From contig JAFIEO010000029.1 of the NCBI GenBank assembly GCA_020832445.1, forward strand, positions 62,001 through 126,000: 64,000 nucleotides of DNA. The letters run 5' to 3'. This DNA comes from Paracoccaceae bacterium (GTDB lineage: Bacteria > Pseudomonadota > Alphaproteobacteria > Rhodobacterales > Rhodobacteraceae). The position numbers were made by a program, and so were the translations under genes. Shown here piece after piece: positions 53,162 to 62,673 of this stretch. Within the stretch, counting starts at the first letter, position 1; each line of letters starts with the position of its first letter. The notes beneath the pieces were generated by a model. The model was not told where the DNA came from and made no database searches. It worked only from the letters and a program-made list of their open reading frames with translations.

Positions 53162-53716
53162 CTAAAAATGGACGCGGACGCCGGCGCTGCCCACGTAATG
53201 CAGCCTGGCGTCCCGTCCGAGATACTGGATGCTGGCGTCGGTGAGCAGGTCGAGACGCCGGTTGATGCTGTAACCCAACCCCAGGCCTGCGGCCAATCGT
53301 CCCTGATGGCGGCCAGCCCGGTGCGATTCGTCCAGGTAGCGGTACGCGCCGCCGAGCCGTGCGCGGAAGAAGACGCGCTCGGTCATGAACGTATTCGCGG
53401 CAAGGTAGACGCCAGCCGTGGTGACATCGCCCTTGATCCGGTCTGACCCGCGATCACGCCGGTAGGATTCGAATGTATCGCTCAGTTCCAACTCCAGGCC
53501 GAAGTAGGAGCGTGGTGCTCCGGGGCTGGAATACGCCAGACGCCACCCAAGGTTCAGATAGCCCGCGTAGCCCTCACGGCCGCCTTCCGGCGCCACCACG
53601 GCAGCACCAGCCCCCAGCGACCATCGCGGCGGCTCACCCTCGTCATCCGCCGCCTGCAGACCGAGACTTGCTCCCAGCAACACTGCGGACAGCACATAAC
53701 CGATCATCCCCTTCAT
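53162..53716 (-). CDS. outer-membrane beta-barrel protein, small
   Basis: The 184-residue protein has a signal peptide (to about residue 23, LQA) followed by alternating amphipathic strands: RSYFGLELELSD, TTAGVYLAANTF, VFFRARLGGAYRYL and GRLAAGLGLGYSINRRLDL. The C-terminal VRVHF ends in Phe, the usual signal for barrel insertion. About eight strands fit an OmpX/porin_OMP_b-brl-type barrel. The function is unknown. The ATG overlaps the mazG stop by 4 bases and has AGGGGA upstream. Confidence 0.8.
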   Translation of the reverse strand: MKGMIGYVLSAVLLGASLGLQAADDEGEPPRWSLGAGAAVVAPEGGREGYAGYLNLGWRLAYSSPGAPRSYFGLELELSDTFESYRRDRGSDRIKGDVTTAGVYLAANTFMTERVFFRARLGGAYRYLDESHRAGRHQGRLAAGLGLGYSINRRLDLLTDASIQYLGRDARLHYVGSAGVRVHF

Positions 53717-54525
53717 TGTTCGTTCCCCTGAATGCGGCGCTCTTCCCGCTTGGCGGCCTCCCAGGCCTGCTCGCGTCGTTCAAAATCCACCCTGTCCAGC
53801 GACAGCCCCTGCCCGCCCAGCGCGCGCTCCATATGCCGGAACCGCGACTCGAACTTGGCATTGGCCCGTCGCAGCGCGGCCTCCGGATCAAGCTTCAGGT
53901 GTCGAGCCAGATTCGCGGTCGCGAACAACAGATCCCCCAGTTCCTCTTCCAGCAGGTCCTGCCGTTCCGGCGTTTGCCGGTAGGCCTCCTCCACTTCGTC
54001 CAGCTCTTCGCGGATCTTCTCGAGCACGCCACGCGCATCCGGCCAATCAAACCCGACCCGAGCGGCTCGCCGCGTCAGCTTGACCGCCCGCAGCAGGCCT
54101 GGAAGTGCGACGCTGACATCGGACAGCGCGGACACATCCTCTCCCCTGGCTTCCAGCTTGCGCGCGCGCTCTTCGGCCTTGATCGCCTCCCAGCTCACGG
54201 ATACGTCATCTACCCGGGCCTGTTCGAACACGTGAGGGTGGCGCCGCACGATCTTGTCACGGATCGCCGCCGCAACGTCGGGAAAGGCGAAATGGCCATG
54301 TTCCTCCGCCATGCGGGCATGAAATACCACCTGGAACAGCAGGTCACCCAGTTCGTCGCGCAGATCTTCCAGATCATTTCTCTGGATGGCGTCGGCAACC
54401 TCGTAGGCTTCCTCGATGGTGTAGGGGGCGATGGTGTCGAACGTTTGCTTCACGTCCCACGGGCAGCCACGCTCCGGATCACGCAGCCGCGCCATCACGT
54501 CCAGCAAGTCTTCAAGCGGTTTCAC
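53713..54525 (-). CDS. mazG: nucleoside triphosphate pyrophosphohydrolase MazG
   Basis: A 270-residue enzyme with two MazG repeats. LEDLLDVMARLRDPERGCPW starts the first; its EExxE...D metal motif is YTIEEAYEVADAI and DLRDELGDLL (about 35-65). The second repeat has REELDEVEEAY and DLLEEELGDLLFATANLARH (about 185-215). It hydrolyses all (d)NTPs and limits ppGpp responses. The start is GTG at 54525, chosen for AGGGAGACGAGG upstream and for length (E. coli MazG is 263). Confidence 0.92.
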   Translation of the reverse strand: MKPLEDLLDVMARLRDPERGCPWDVKQTFDTIAPYTIEEAYEVADAIQRNDLEDLRDELGDLLFQVVFHARMAEEHGHFAFPDVAAAIRDKIVRRHPHVFEQARVDDVSVSWEAIKAEERARKLEARGEDVSALSDVSVALPGLLRAVKLTRRAARVGFDWPDARGVLEKIREELDEVEEAYRQTPERQDLLEEELGDLLFATANLARHLKLDPEAALRRANAKFESRFRHMERALGGQGLSLDRVDFERREQAWEAAKREERRIQGNEQ

Positions 54526-54617
54526 ACCTCGTCTCCCTGCGACAATCAGCCTGTGGCGGCAAAGCATTTCAACACAGCCCCGGGGATCGCGCACGACCGC
54601 CGGGCAAACATGGCACA

Positions 54618-54647
54618 TGAACCAGTTGACAGGTTTTCCCTGGTTCA
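54618..54647 (+). promoter_or_regulatory. inverted repeat with embedded -35 box, TetR operator candidate
   Basis: TGAACCAG (54618-54625) and CTGGTTCA (54640-54647) are perfect 8-base inverted repeats. The consensus -35 box TTGACA (54626-54631) lies between them, with TAACGT 17 bases on as a weak -10. A bound dimer would block the promoter. The TetR regulator gene starts 43 bases downstream, so autorepression is likely. Confidence 0.6.
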
Positions 54648-54689
54648 ATAACGTCAGAGAGTCGATATCACGATACAGAGGATGGACCG

Positions 54690-55310
54690 TTGGCCAAAAC
54701 CAGCAAAAAGCCCGTGACCGCACGCGGCGAACTCACCCGTCAGAAGCTGCTGGCCGCAGCGGAGAGCGAGTTCGGCGAGAAGGGCTTCCATACGGCTTCG
54801 GTCAGTAGTATCACCCGGCGCGCCGGCGTTGCCCAGGGCACCTTCTACATCTACTACTCCTCCAAGGAGGAAATACTTCGGGAGCTGGTCCGCTTCATGA
54901 GTCGCAAGCTGCGTCATGCACTCACGGAAGCGACCCGCGGCGTCTCCGACCGCATCGAGATCGAACGTCTGGGGCTGCTGGCCTTCCTCAAGTTCGCCGT
55001 GGAAGACAAGAACCTCTATCGCGTGGTGCTGGAATCCCAGTTCATCGACGAATCCATCTACCGCGAATACTACGAGCACATGGCCAATATGTACCAGATG
55101 CGGCTGGAGCGTGCCCAGCAGGCCGGTCAGATCCGCAAGACCTCGGCCTACGGCCAGGCCTGGGCGCTGATGGGCATCGGCTCGTTCCTTGGCCTGCGTT
55201 ACGGGGTATGGGAAGACCGCGTGCCGCCGGACGATGTCATCGAGGCGGCGCTGGCGTTTATCCGCGGCGGCCTGATGCCCGAGGAGGCCACCCGGCAGGC
55301 GCTGTCCTGA
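54690..55310 (+). CDS. TetR/AcrR family transcriptional regulator
   Basis: The 206-residue repressor has the N-terminal helix-turn-helix LTRQKLLAAAESEFGEKGFH plus SVSSITRRAGVAQGTFYIYY (about 15-56), the TetR hallmark, and a helical ligand-binding C-terminal domain. The start is TTG with GAGG upstream. An inverted repeat across its promoter is the probable operator. Ligand and targets are unknown; acyl-CoA enzymes nearby (47954-49237, 58007-59572) are possible targets by analogy with fatty-acid-responsive TetR proteins. Confidence 0.9.
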   Translation: MAKTSKKPVTARGELTRQKLLAAAESEFGEKGFHTASVSSITRRAGVAQGTFYIYYSSKEEILRELVRFMSRKLRHALTEATRGVSDRIEIERLGLLAFLKFAVEDKNLYRVVLESQFIDESIYREYYEHMANMYQMRLERAQQAGQIRKTSAYGQAWALMGIGSFLGLRYGVWEDRVPPDDVIEAALAFIRGGLMPEEATRQALS

Positions 55311-55321
55311 GCGTCGGCGGA

Positions 55322-55813
55322 TTATTCATCGCCCTCTGTGTTCTGTTCGCAATCGCATTCAACCGCGATATCGACGGTCTGGATCAGGTCCACCAGCAAG
55401 TAGGCCAGGAAGCGGTCGCTCTGGGCAACCAGGGCTGGCCGGTTCATCTCTCTCCTGCCCTGCCGTAACTGCTCCGCCCCGCGACGGATCATTACCAGCC
55501 CCAGGTTGTGCCGTGCCTCGGGGTAATCGGCTTGCAGCTCCAGTGCCCGCTGGTAGCTCTCGATCGCGTTATCCAGTTCATCCTCCCGGCTCTGCAGATT
55601 GCCCAATCGGTACCAGGCCAGTGCGCGGTCGGGGTCAGCGTCCACCAGCCGCTCGTAGGCATCGCGGGCGGTAGCCCAGTCCTCGGCGTGGTAGGCACTC
55701 ATCGCCTCTGCGTTCAAGGCCAGCACATCCCGTGGCGCCGGCTGTGTGGTGGCGCACCCCACCAGCAGCAGACAGACCAGCGACAGTCCGAGCCCTTTCC
55801 TGTTCTTCAGCAC
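55322..55813 (-). CDS. TPR-repeat lipoprotein
   Basis: A 163-residue protein begins with a lipoprotein signal (SLVCLLLVGC, Cys20). It has two TPR units, at about residues 38-70 (AMSAYHAEDWATARDAYERL) and 72-105 (AWYRLGNLQSREDELDNAIE), and ends in an acidic tail CDCEQNTEGDE. Such proteins act as scaffolds in the envelope. GTG start with AGGAGG 7 bases upstream. It resembles the short TPR lipoproteins near ispG in gammaproteobacteria (PilF-like), but here it reads away from ispG. Confidence 0.8.
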   Translation of the reverse strand: MLKNRKGLGLSLVCLLLVGCATTQPAPRDVLALNAEAMSAYHAEDWATARDAYERLVDADPDRALAWYRLGNLQSREDELDNAIESYQRALELQADYPEARHNLGLVMIRRGAEQLRQGRREMNRPALVAQSDRFLAYLLVDLIQTVDIAVECDCEQNTEGDE

Positions 55814-55928
55814 ACCCGTTCCTCCTGTTTACTCATGCCAGCATCAGTACCTGCTTCAGCGGCATCTGGCAATCACTGCCGTAAGGTGAGTATCATGTCG
55901 CCACCTCCTTGCGACGCAATTCGACAGC

Positions 55929-57185
55929 ATGGCCTCAAACGGTTTTCCTCAAAGACGACGCTCCGTAGCCGTCTCCATCGGCGGTGTGATGGTGGGCGGC
56001 GATGCGCCCATCGTGGTGCAGTCCATGACCAATACCGACACTGCCGACGAAGTGGCAACCGCGGTGCAGGTGGCCAATCTGGCGCGGGCCGGTTCCGAGA
56101 TCGTGCGCATCACGGTGAATAACGAGGAATCCGCGGAAGCCGTCCCCCGCATTCGCGACCGGCTGCAATCCATGGGGCTGGACGTGCCGTTGGTGGGGGA
56201 TTTCCACTTCAACGGCCACAAGCTGCTGACCCGCTATCCGGCCTGCGCCGAGGCGCTGGCCAAGTACCGCATCAACCCTGGCAATGTCGGCCGCGGGGCA
56301 AGACGGGATACCCAGTTTGCCGAGATGATCGAGATCGCCTGCCGGTACAAGAAGCCGGTGCGCATCGGGGTGAACTGGGGCAGCCTGGACCAGGACCTGC
56401 TGGCCCGCATGCTGGACGACAACGCGGCTCTTGCGGTACCCAGGGAGCTGCCCGAGGTGATGAAAGAGGCGTTGATCGTCTCCGCACTGGGCAGCGCCGA
56501 ACGCGCCGAGCAATTGGGACTTGGCCACGACCGCATCGTCATCTCCTGCAAGCTGAGCGGTGTACAGGACCTTATCGCCGTCTACCGGGACCTGGCCGGC
56601 CGCTGCGATTACCCACTGCATCTGGGTCTGACCGAAGCGGGCATGGGCTCCAAGGGCATTGTCGCCTCCTCAGCCGCCCTGGCGGTATTGCTGCAGGAAG
56701 GGATCGGCGACACCATTCGCATCAGCCTGACCCCCGAGCCGGGCGGTGACCGGACGCGCGAGGTCGTGGTGGCCCAGGAGCTGCTGCAGACCATGGGGCT
56801 GCGGGCCTTCACCCCCCTGGTGGCGGCCTGCCCGGGCTGCGGGCGCACCACCAGCACCGTCTTCCAGGAACTCGCGGACGATATCCAGAACTACGTCCGC
56901 AGTCGCATGCCGGAATGGCGCAAGCACTACGTAGGCGTCGAGGAAATGTCGTTGGCTGTCATGGGCTGCGTGGTGAACGGGCCCGGCGAAAGCAAGCATG
57001 CCAATATCGGCATCAGCCTGCCTGGCACCGGCGAGCGGCCGGTGGCCCCCGTCTACGAGGACGGAGAGAAAACGGTTACGCTGAAAGGCGACAATATTGC
57101 CGCCGAATTCCGCGACATCATCGAGCGTTACGTGGTACGGACCTACGCCGCGCCTGCGGAGCGCAAGACCGGCAAGGCCGGTTGA
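55929..57185 (+). CDS. ispG: 4-hydroxy-3-methylbut-2-enyl diphosphate synthase IspG
   Basis: The 418-residue iron-sulfur enzyme catalyses the penultimate step of the MEP isoprenoid pathway. The TIM barrel starts [19 protein letters not shown] (about 31-49). The 4Fe-4S ligands are in [12 protein letters not shown] (about 298-309) and [20 protein letters not shown] (about 339-358). A complete housekeeping gene with its own leader, convergent with thiD. Confidence 0.97.
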   Translation: MASNGFPQRRRSVAVSIGGVMVGGDAPIVVQSMTNTDTADEVATAVQVANLARAGSEIVRITVNNEESAEAVPRIRDRLQSMGLDVPLVGDFHFNGHKLLTRYPACAEALAKYRINPGNVGRGARRDTQFAEMIEIACRYKKPVRIGVNWGSLDQDLLARMLDDNAALAVPRELPEVMKEALIVSALGSAERAEQLGLGHDRIVISCKLSGVQDLIAVYRDLAGRCDYPLHLGLTEAGMGSKGIVASSAALAVLLQEGIGDTIRISLTPEPGGDRTREVVVAQELLQTMGLRAFTPLVAACPGCGRTTSTVFQELADDIQNYVRSRMPEWRKHYVGVEEMSLAVMGCVVNGPGESKHANIGISLPGTGERPVAPVYEDGEKTVTLKGDNIAAEFRDIIERYVVRTYAAPAERKTGKAG

Positions 57186-57188
57186 GTC

Positions 57189-58010
57189 TCAGCGCAGCCG
57201 CTCGATCGCGGCCTGATCCACGGTATGCAGATGGTTCACCGGGCCGCCTCCCTGGCCCAGCCCCGGCGCCTGACGGATCGCTTCCAGCAGGTACGCCCTG
57301 CCGCGGCTTACCGCCCTTTCCAGCGGCATCCCCTGTGCCAGCCCGGCGCTGATGGCAGAAGCCAGCGTGCAGCCTGTTCCATGGGTGTGACGAGTGTCGA
57401 TACGCTGGTGGCGGTACAACCTCAGCTCCTCTCCGTCAGCAAACACGTCCACCAGATCGTTGCCGGGCAGATGCCCTCCTTTCAGCAACACCGCGCCGCC
57501 AGTCATGGCCTGCAGGGCGCGCGCCGCCTCCGGCATGGCATCGGCATCCGGTATTTCCTTCTGTAACAGGGTCTCTGCCTCCGGAAGGTTCGGTGTCATC
57601 AGCGTGGCCCGCGGTAGCAGCAGCTCCACCAGCGCCTGCACCGAACTGCTCTGCAGCAGGCTGGCGCCGGTTTGCGAAACCATGACGGGGTCTACAACCA
57701 GCGGCGTATCCCCAGCCGTGCGATCCAGGAAGTCCGCCACCACCCGGATGACCTCGGCGTCATGTAACATGCCGGTCTTGAAGCAGTCGGCACCGATATC
57801 CGCCTGCACAACCTCCAGTTGCTGACGCAGGAAATCCGGCGGCACCGGGTGCACGCCGTGCACGCCCATTGTATTCTGCGCGGTCAAGGCCGTGATCGCC
57901 GTGGCGGCGAAGGCGCCCAGCGCGGATACTGCCTTGATGTCGGCCTGAATCCCTGCACCGCCGCCGGAGTCGGAGCCGGCGATGATCAGCACCCTGCCCT
58001 GAATCCTCAT
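57189..58010 (-). CDS. thiD: HMP/HMP-phosphate kinase ThiD
   Basis: A 273-residue ribokinase-fold enzyme phosphorylates hydroxymethylpyrimidine in thiamine synthesis. IIAGSDSGGGAGIQADIKA (about 9-27) and the catalytic HGTGCTLASAISAGLAQG (about 209-226) are definitive. The ATG overlaps the ligase stop by 4 bases, an unusual partner for thiD, so the pair is probably co-transcribed by circumstance. Confidence 0.95.
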   Translation of the reverse strand: MRIQGRVLIIAGSDSGGGAGIQADIKAVSALGAFAATAITALTAQNTMGVHGVHPVPPDFLRQQLEVVQADIGADCFKTGMLHDAEVIRVVADFLDRTAGDTPLVVDPVMVSQTGASLLQSSSVQALVELLLPRATLMTPNLPEAETLLQKEIPDADAMPEAARALQAMTGGAVLLKGGHLPGNDLVDVFADGEELRLYRHQRIDTRHTHGTGCTLASAISAGLAQGMPLERAVSRGRAYLLEAIRQAPGLGQGGGPVNHLHTVDQAAIERLR

Positions 58011-59572
58011 GCACCCCGCTCCCCGAATTCCGCCGCCAGCGCGCCACGGTTCAGCTTGCCGGCGCCGGTCATCGGCAGTTCGTCCGACAGTCGAATATGC
58101 TTCGGCACCTTGAACCCCGCCAGTTCCCGGCGGCAGTGGGCCATCAGTTCCTCCACCAATCCCTCATCCGCGCCAGGCGCCACCACCACCGCGGCGGCCA
58201 CCTGTCCCCAGCGCTCGTCGGGCAGAGGGACCACACCCACCTGGACCACCGCCGGATGCTGGTTCAGCACGTTCTCGATTTCCTCGGGCGACACGTTTTC
58301 CCCACCGCTGATGAACATGTTGTCGGCGCGCCCGACGATGTAGACGAAGCCCTCGTCGTCCTCCCGCGCCAGATCGCCGCTCCAGACCCAGCCGTCATCC
58401 AGCAGCGCCTTGCGCGTGCGCTCGGGATCGCCCAGGTAACCGCCGAAATTGTGCATGCTGCGCATGCAGAGCACGCCGGTCTCGCCGCGCGGTACCGGCT
58501 CCAGGGTATCCTGGTCGACGATGCGGTAGTCGCAGTGCATCATGCTGGTGCCGATGCTGCGATTATGTCGCCATACCTCGTCCAGCGGCGCGTCCAGGGG
58601 CGAATAGATGAAATTGGATGGCCCGGCTTCTGTCAGGCCGTACGCCTGGGTGATGGGGATGCCGCGCTTGATGAACGCTTCCATCACCGGTTCGGCACAG
58701 GGCGCGCCGGCGCTGGTAATGCCCTGCAGACTCGAGAGGTCGGTTCGCTCGAACGCCGGGTGGGCCAGCAGAAAGCGGAACATGGCTTCGACGCCACCGA
58801 AGTGTGTGATGCGGTGTCGCGGGATCAGTTCCAGTAGTTGCCCCGGATCGAACTGTCGCATGAGCACGGCGAAACCGCCGGTATGCAGCACCGGCGTGAA
58901 GGAGTTCCAGCCGCCGATGTGGAAAAACGGAAAGGTGATGATCAGCCTGGCCTCGCCGGGCATGCCGCCGGAGAAGACCAGATCGATGGAATTCCACACC
59001 ATCTGACGATACGGCACGATGCAGACCTTCGGCGTTGCCGTGGTGCCACCGGTGTGTATGTAGAGAAAGGTCTGCTGCATGGACAGCGGCCGGTTCATTT
59101 CCGGCGCATCCCCATGCAACAACTGCGCATGATAGTCGCTGTCCTGGTCCGCGATCCGGATCCGGCGAACCTCGCCTGGAATCGTCAGGTCCTCCACCAA
59201 CGCGTCGAACACATCCTCCTGGAACAGGGCTTTCGGTTGGATCCGCTGGATCAGTTCGTTCAGTTCACGCGGTCGCAGGCGGTAACTCAAGGGCGCAAGG
59301 ATCACACCGAGCTTGCCGCAGGCCAGATAGATATCCACGGCTTCGACCCGGTTGCGACAGATCAGGCCGACCACATCACCAGGTTGCAAACCAGCATCGG
59401 TCATCCAGCGGGCCACCTGATTGGCTCGCCGATTCAGTTCACCGTAGGTGTAGACCGTATCGGTGTCCGCATCGCAGAGCGCCGGGCGATTCGGACGCAT
59501 GGCCGCCCATTTGCCCACCCAGTCGCCAATCCAGTTCATCGGCTGCTGTTCCGGTCCGGCCCCCATCTGCAT
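58007..59572 (-). CDS. acyl-CoA synthetase / AMP-dependent ligase
   Basis: The 521-residue enzyme of the ANL superfamily has the P-loop-like YIHTGGTTATPK (about 171-182), ITQAYGLTEAGPSNF (about 310-324), the hinge GWVWSGDLARED (about 416) and YIVGRADNMFISGGENVSPEEIE (split at about 431-453). The catalytic Lys is in MTGAGKLNRG near the end. It forms an acyl-adenylate, then acyl-CoA. The substrate is probably a fatty or aromatic acid. Start ATG with GGGAG upstream. It is coupled to thiD. Confidence 0.9.
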   Translation of the reverse strand: MQMGAGPEQQPMNWIGDWVGKWAAMRPNRPALCDADTDTVYTYGELNRRANQVARWMTDAGLQPGDVVGLICRNRVEAVDIYLACGKLGVILAPLSYRLRPRELNELIQRIQPKALFQEDVFDALVEDLTIPGEVRRIRIADQDSDYHAQLLHGDAPEMNRPLSMQQTFLYIHTGGTTATPKVCIVPYRQMVWNSIDLVFSGGMPGEARLIITFPFFHIGGWNSFTPVLHTGGFAVLMRQFDPGQLLELIPRHRITHFGGVEAMFRFLLAHPAFERTDLSSLQGITSAGAPCAEPVMEAFIKRGIPITQAYGLTEAGPSNFIYSPLDAPLDEVWRHNRSIGTSMMHCDYRIVDQDTLEPVPRGETGVLCMRSMHNFGGYLGDPERTRKALLDDGWVWSGDLAREDDEGFVYIVGRADNMFISGGENVSPEEIENVLNQHPAVVQVGVVPLPDERWGQVAAAVVVAPGADEGLVEELMAHCRRELAGFKVPKHIRLSDELPMTGAGKLNRGALAAEFGERGA

Positions 59573-59707
59573 GGTTGGTGCTCCCTGTGGTTGTCAGTGA
59601 ATGCGTACTTGCCGAAACCATACCCCAGCGGTCCCCCGGGGAGCCAGACCTGACAGCACTGGGGCGAAAGCGTCATAATCGACGCCAAATCCGAACCGGG
59701 AGCAAGT

Positions 59708-60511
59708 GTGGCAGACCAGCGTATGCGACTGATCGATATCGGCGTCAACCTGACCAATCGCAGCTTCAACGAGGATCGTGATGCAGTCATCCGCCGTGCG
59801 CTGGATGCCGGCGTGGAACACATGATCGTGACGGGGACCAGCCTGGAGGAAAGCATCCGGGCCCAGGAACTGGTCCGCGAGTTTCCCCGGCACCTCTCCT
59901 CCACCGCCGGCGCGCATCCCCATGTGGCCAGGGATGTGACCAGAGAGACGCTGTCATCGCTGGAATCGCTTTGCGCGGAACCCGGCGTGGTGGCGGTCGG
60001 TGAGACCGGTCTGGACTTCAATCGGGACTTCTCTCCGCGACCCACGCAGGAAGCGGTATTCGAGCAGCAGTTGGACCTGGCCGCCCGGACCGGCCTGCCG
60101 GTGTTCATCCATCAACGGGATGCGCACGACCGGCTGTACCCGATCCTGCGAACGTTCCGCGACCGGCTCAGCCAGGCCGTCATCCACTGCTTTACCGACC
60201 GGCGCGAGGCGCTATGGGATTACCTCGACCTGGACCTGCATATCGGGATCACCGGCTGGGTGTGTGACGAACGTCGGGGCAAGGAGCTTCAGGCACTGGT
60301 ACCGGACGTGCCGGCGGACCGTCTGATGCTGGAGACCGATGCACCCTACCTGCTACCGCGCTCGCTGACCCCGAAGCCGGCGAAGAACCGCAACGAACCC
60401 GCCTGGCTACCGCACATCGCGGAAACCGTGGCGCGGCTCCGGGGGGTCGCCCGGGAACAGTTGGCGGAGCAAACCACCACGAATGCCGAACGCTTCTTCC
60501 GGCTGAGGTAA
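59708..60511 (+). CDS. tatD: TatD family DNase
   Basis: The 267-residue hydrolase has DIGVNLTNRSFNEDRD (about 10-25, replacing the DxHxH of YcfH, as in true TatD), AVGETGLDFNRDFSPRPTQ (about 97-115), FIHQRDAHDRL, VIHCFTDRREAL and LMLETDAPYLLPR. These blocks match TatD/TATDN1 magnesium DNases with 3'-5' activity. GTG start with GGGAG upstream. The yjbQ-like gene follows after 4 bases. Confidence 0.92.
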   Translation: MADQRMRLIDIGVNLTNRSFNEDRDAVIRRALDAGVEHMIVTGTSLEESIRAQELVREFPRHLSSTAGAHPHVARDVTRETLSSLESLCAEPGVVAVGETGLDFNRDFSPRPTQEAVFEQQLDLAARTGLPVFIHQRDAHDRLYPILRTFRDRLSQAVIHCFTDRREALWDYLDLDLHIGITGWVCDERRGKELQALVPDVPADRLMLETDAPYLLPRSLTPKPAKNRNEPAWLPHIAETVARLRGVAREQLAEQTTTNAERFFRLR

Positions 60512-60515
60512 TGGG

Positions 60516-60926
60516 ATGTATCAGACTGCTTTCACCATCGGCACCGACGGGCGCGGCCTTACCGAGATCACCGACAAGGTCCGGGAGGCGGTGACCGAGG
60601 CCGGCGTCACCACCGGCCTGTGCCACGTGTTCGTGCACCACACCAGCGCCTCCTTGATCATTTCGGAGAACGCGGATCCGTCCGTCTGTCGCGACCTGGA
60701 TCGCTTCATGGCCCGGCTGGTGCCGGATGGAGACACCCTGTTCGAACACGACGCGGAGGGACCGGACGACATGGCCGCGCACGTGCGGTCCGTACTGACC
60801 CGCAGCGACCTGACAGTGCCGCTGACAGCAGGCCGACTGGCACTTGGTACCTGGCAGGGAATCTGGCTCTGGGAGCATCGCTACCAGGCACACCAGCGAC
60901 GGGTCACCGTGACCGTTCACGGATAA
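60516..60926 (+). CDS. YjbQ/UPF0047 family protein
   Basis: A 136-residue compact beta protein with GLCHVFVHHTSASLIISENA (about 34-53), the UPF0047 signature with its clustered His residues, and LALGTWQGIWLWEHRYQAHQ (about 108-127). Family members have thiamine-phosphate synthase-like activity in some bacteria, but the natural role is unsettled. It is co-transcribed with tatD. Confidence 0.92.
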   Translation: MYQTAFTIGTDGRGLTEITDKVREAVTEAGVTTGLCHVFVHHTSASLIISENADPSVCRDLDRFMARLVPDGDTLFEHDAEGPDDMAAHVRSVLTRSDLTVPLTAGRLALGTWQGIWLWEHRYQAHQRRVTVTVHG

Positions 60927-61012
60927 CGGAACGGCACCGGAGATCCCGCCGACTGGTTCTCTCATCGCTTGTCATACGGCAAGACGGGGACTGACCGGCA
61001 TACTTGTGCGCC

Positions 61013-62281
61013 TCACCCCTCCAGCTCCGAAAGCCTGCGCTGCAGGAAACGGCGCTCCGGCTCCTGCAGCGCACGATCCAGCGCCTGGCGATAGGCATGC
61101 ACGGCCCCGGATACATCGCCCATGCGGCGGCACAGGTCGGCGCGCGCGGCATACAGCAGGTGGTAATCCGCAAGTTCCCCCCGCTGCTGTATGGCATCCA
61201 CCATCACAAGGCCGTGCTCCGGCCCGTCCCGCATCGCCACTGCCACGGCCCGGTTGAGCTCGACCACCGGCGAGGGCGCAACCCGCATCAGCACGTCGTA
61301 GAGCCCGACAATCTCCGACCAGTCCGTTTCCTCGGCACTGGGCGCTTCCGCATGTATCGCGACAATGGCTGCCTGCAGTGTGTAGGGGCCGACCTGGCGG
61401 GTCGCCAGCGAACGCTGGATCAGCTCCACGCCGAGGGCGATCTGCTCCCGGTTCCACAGGGACCGGTCCTGGTCCTCCAGCAGGATGATTTCTCCGTCCT
61501 CGGTGGCACGCGCCGCCCTGCGCGAGTCATGCAGCAGCATCAGTGCCAGCAAGCCCATGGCTTCGGGTTCGGGCAGCAATTGCACCAGCAGCTCGCCGAG
61601 CCGAATGGCTTCCGCGGACAGATCCCGCCGCAACACCGACGCGCCGGAGGATGCCGAATAACCCTCGTTGAACAGCAGGTATACCACCTGCAGCACGGCA
61701 TCCAGCCGTGCCGGGAGTTCCTGCGCCGCCGGCACCTCGTAGGGAATGCCGGCGTCACGGATCTTGGATTTCGCCCGCACGATGCGCTGGGCCATGGCGG
61801 ACGTCTTCACCAGATAGGCGCGGGCAATCTCTTCCGTGGTCAGGCCGCAGACTTCGCGCAAGGTCAGCGCCACGCGGGCATCGGCGGACAAGGCCGGATG
61901 GCAGCAGGTGAAGATCAGCCGCAGGCGATCGTCGGCAATGTCATCATCATATTCCCACTGCTCGCATTCCCCTGCCTGCTCCTCGAGCTGCCTGACCAGC
62001 TCCGAGAGCGAGGCCTGAAAGCGCGAGCGTTTGCGAATGTTGTCGATCGCCTTGAAGCGGCCAGCGGAGACCAGCCACGCTCGGGGGTTGGAAGGAATGC
62101 CGTCGCGACCCCATTGTTCAAGGGCCGCGGCGAAGGCATCATGCAGGCCTTCCTCGGCCAGCTCGAAATCCCCCAGCAGGCGAATCAGGGTTGCCAGCAC
62201 GCGGCGGGACTCCCGCCGGTAGATTGCCTCCACCGCCGAGCGGACTTCAGCTGTTCTGCGGCTCCGGTCGTTACTGTTCAT
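61013..62281 (-). CDS. ECF42-type RNA polymerase sigma factor
   Basis: The 422-residue protein combines sigma-70 regions 2 and 4 (residues about 20-190; IRLLGDFELAEEGLHDAFAA, RAWLVSAGRFKAIDNIRKRS and LTTEEIARAYLVKTSAMAQR) with a long TPR-like C-terminal domain, the hallmark of the ECF42 group (DUF6596). Such factors lack a usual anti-sigma factor and are encoded beside DGPF/YciI proteins, as here. The ATG at 62281 fits the family start. Confidence 0.92.
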   Translation of the reverse strand: MNSNDRSRRTAEVRSAVEAIYRRESRRVLATLIRLLGDFELAEEGLHDAFAAALEQWGRDGIPSNPRAWLVSAGRFKAIDNIRKRSRFQASLSELVRQLEEQAGECEQWEYDDDIADDRLRLIFTCCHPALSADARVALTLREVCGLTTEEIARAYLVKTSAMAQRIVRAKSKIRDAGIPYEVPAAQELPARLDAVLQVVYLLFNEGYSASSGASVLRRDLSAEAIRLGELLVQLLPEPEAMGLLALMLLHDSRRAARATEDGEIILLEDQDRSLWNREQIALGVELIQRSLATRQVGPYTLQAAIVAIHAEAPSAEETDWSEIVGLYDVLMRVAPSPVVELNRAVAVAMRDGPEHGLVMVDAIQQRGELADYHLLYAARADLCRRMGDVSGAVHAYRQALDRALQEPERRFLQRRLSELEG

Positions 62282-62325
62282 GGCGCTTGTCCCGCGGCCA
62301 GCCCGCTGGTGTCCCGTCCCACGCA

Positions 62326-62673
62326 CTAGCTATCCAGCAGCGGCCGGACCTCCACACTGCCGATGCGGGCCGGCGGAATACCGGAGGCTATCCGCAGAGC
62401 CTCGTTCAGATCCGACGCCTCGATCAGGTAAAAGCCACCCAGTTGTTCCTTGGTTTCGGCGAAGGGCCCGTCGGTGAGTGTCATCTTCCCATTCCTGATA
62501 CGCACCGTCGTGGCGGTGCTGACGGACTCCAGCGCCTGTACCGCCAGGCACACCCCGCTGTCCATGAGCTGCTGGCAGTAGACTTCGCACTCATCTCCCA
62601 GGGCCTGTAGCTCATCCGGATCCATCGTGTTCATCCGCTTCTCATCGCTGTATATCAGGCACAGGTACTTCAT
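62326..62673 (-). CDS. YciI/DGPF domain protein, partner of the ECF42 sigma factor
   Basis: A 115-residue protein beginning MKYLCLIYSDEKRM with DGPFAETKEQLGGFYLIEASD (split at about 69-89), the DGPF motif of YCII-related proteins. It has a dimeric ferredoxin-like fold. In Streptomyces the DGPF partner is required with ECF42. The ATG at 62673 has GGAGG 7 bases upstream. It is 44 bases from the sigma gene and almost surely in one operon with it. Confidence 0.9.
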   Translation of the reverse strand: MKYLCLIYSDEKRMNTMDPDELQALGDECEVYCQQLMDSGVCLAVQALESVSTATTVRIRNGKMTLTDGPFAETKEQLGGFYLIEASDLNEALRIASGIPPARIGSVEVRPLLDS

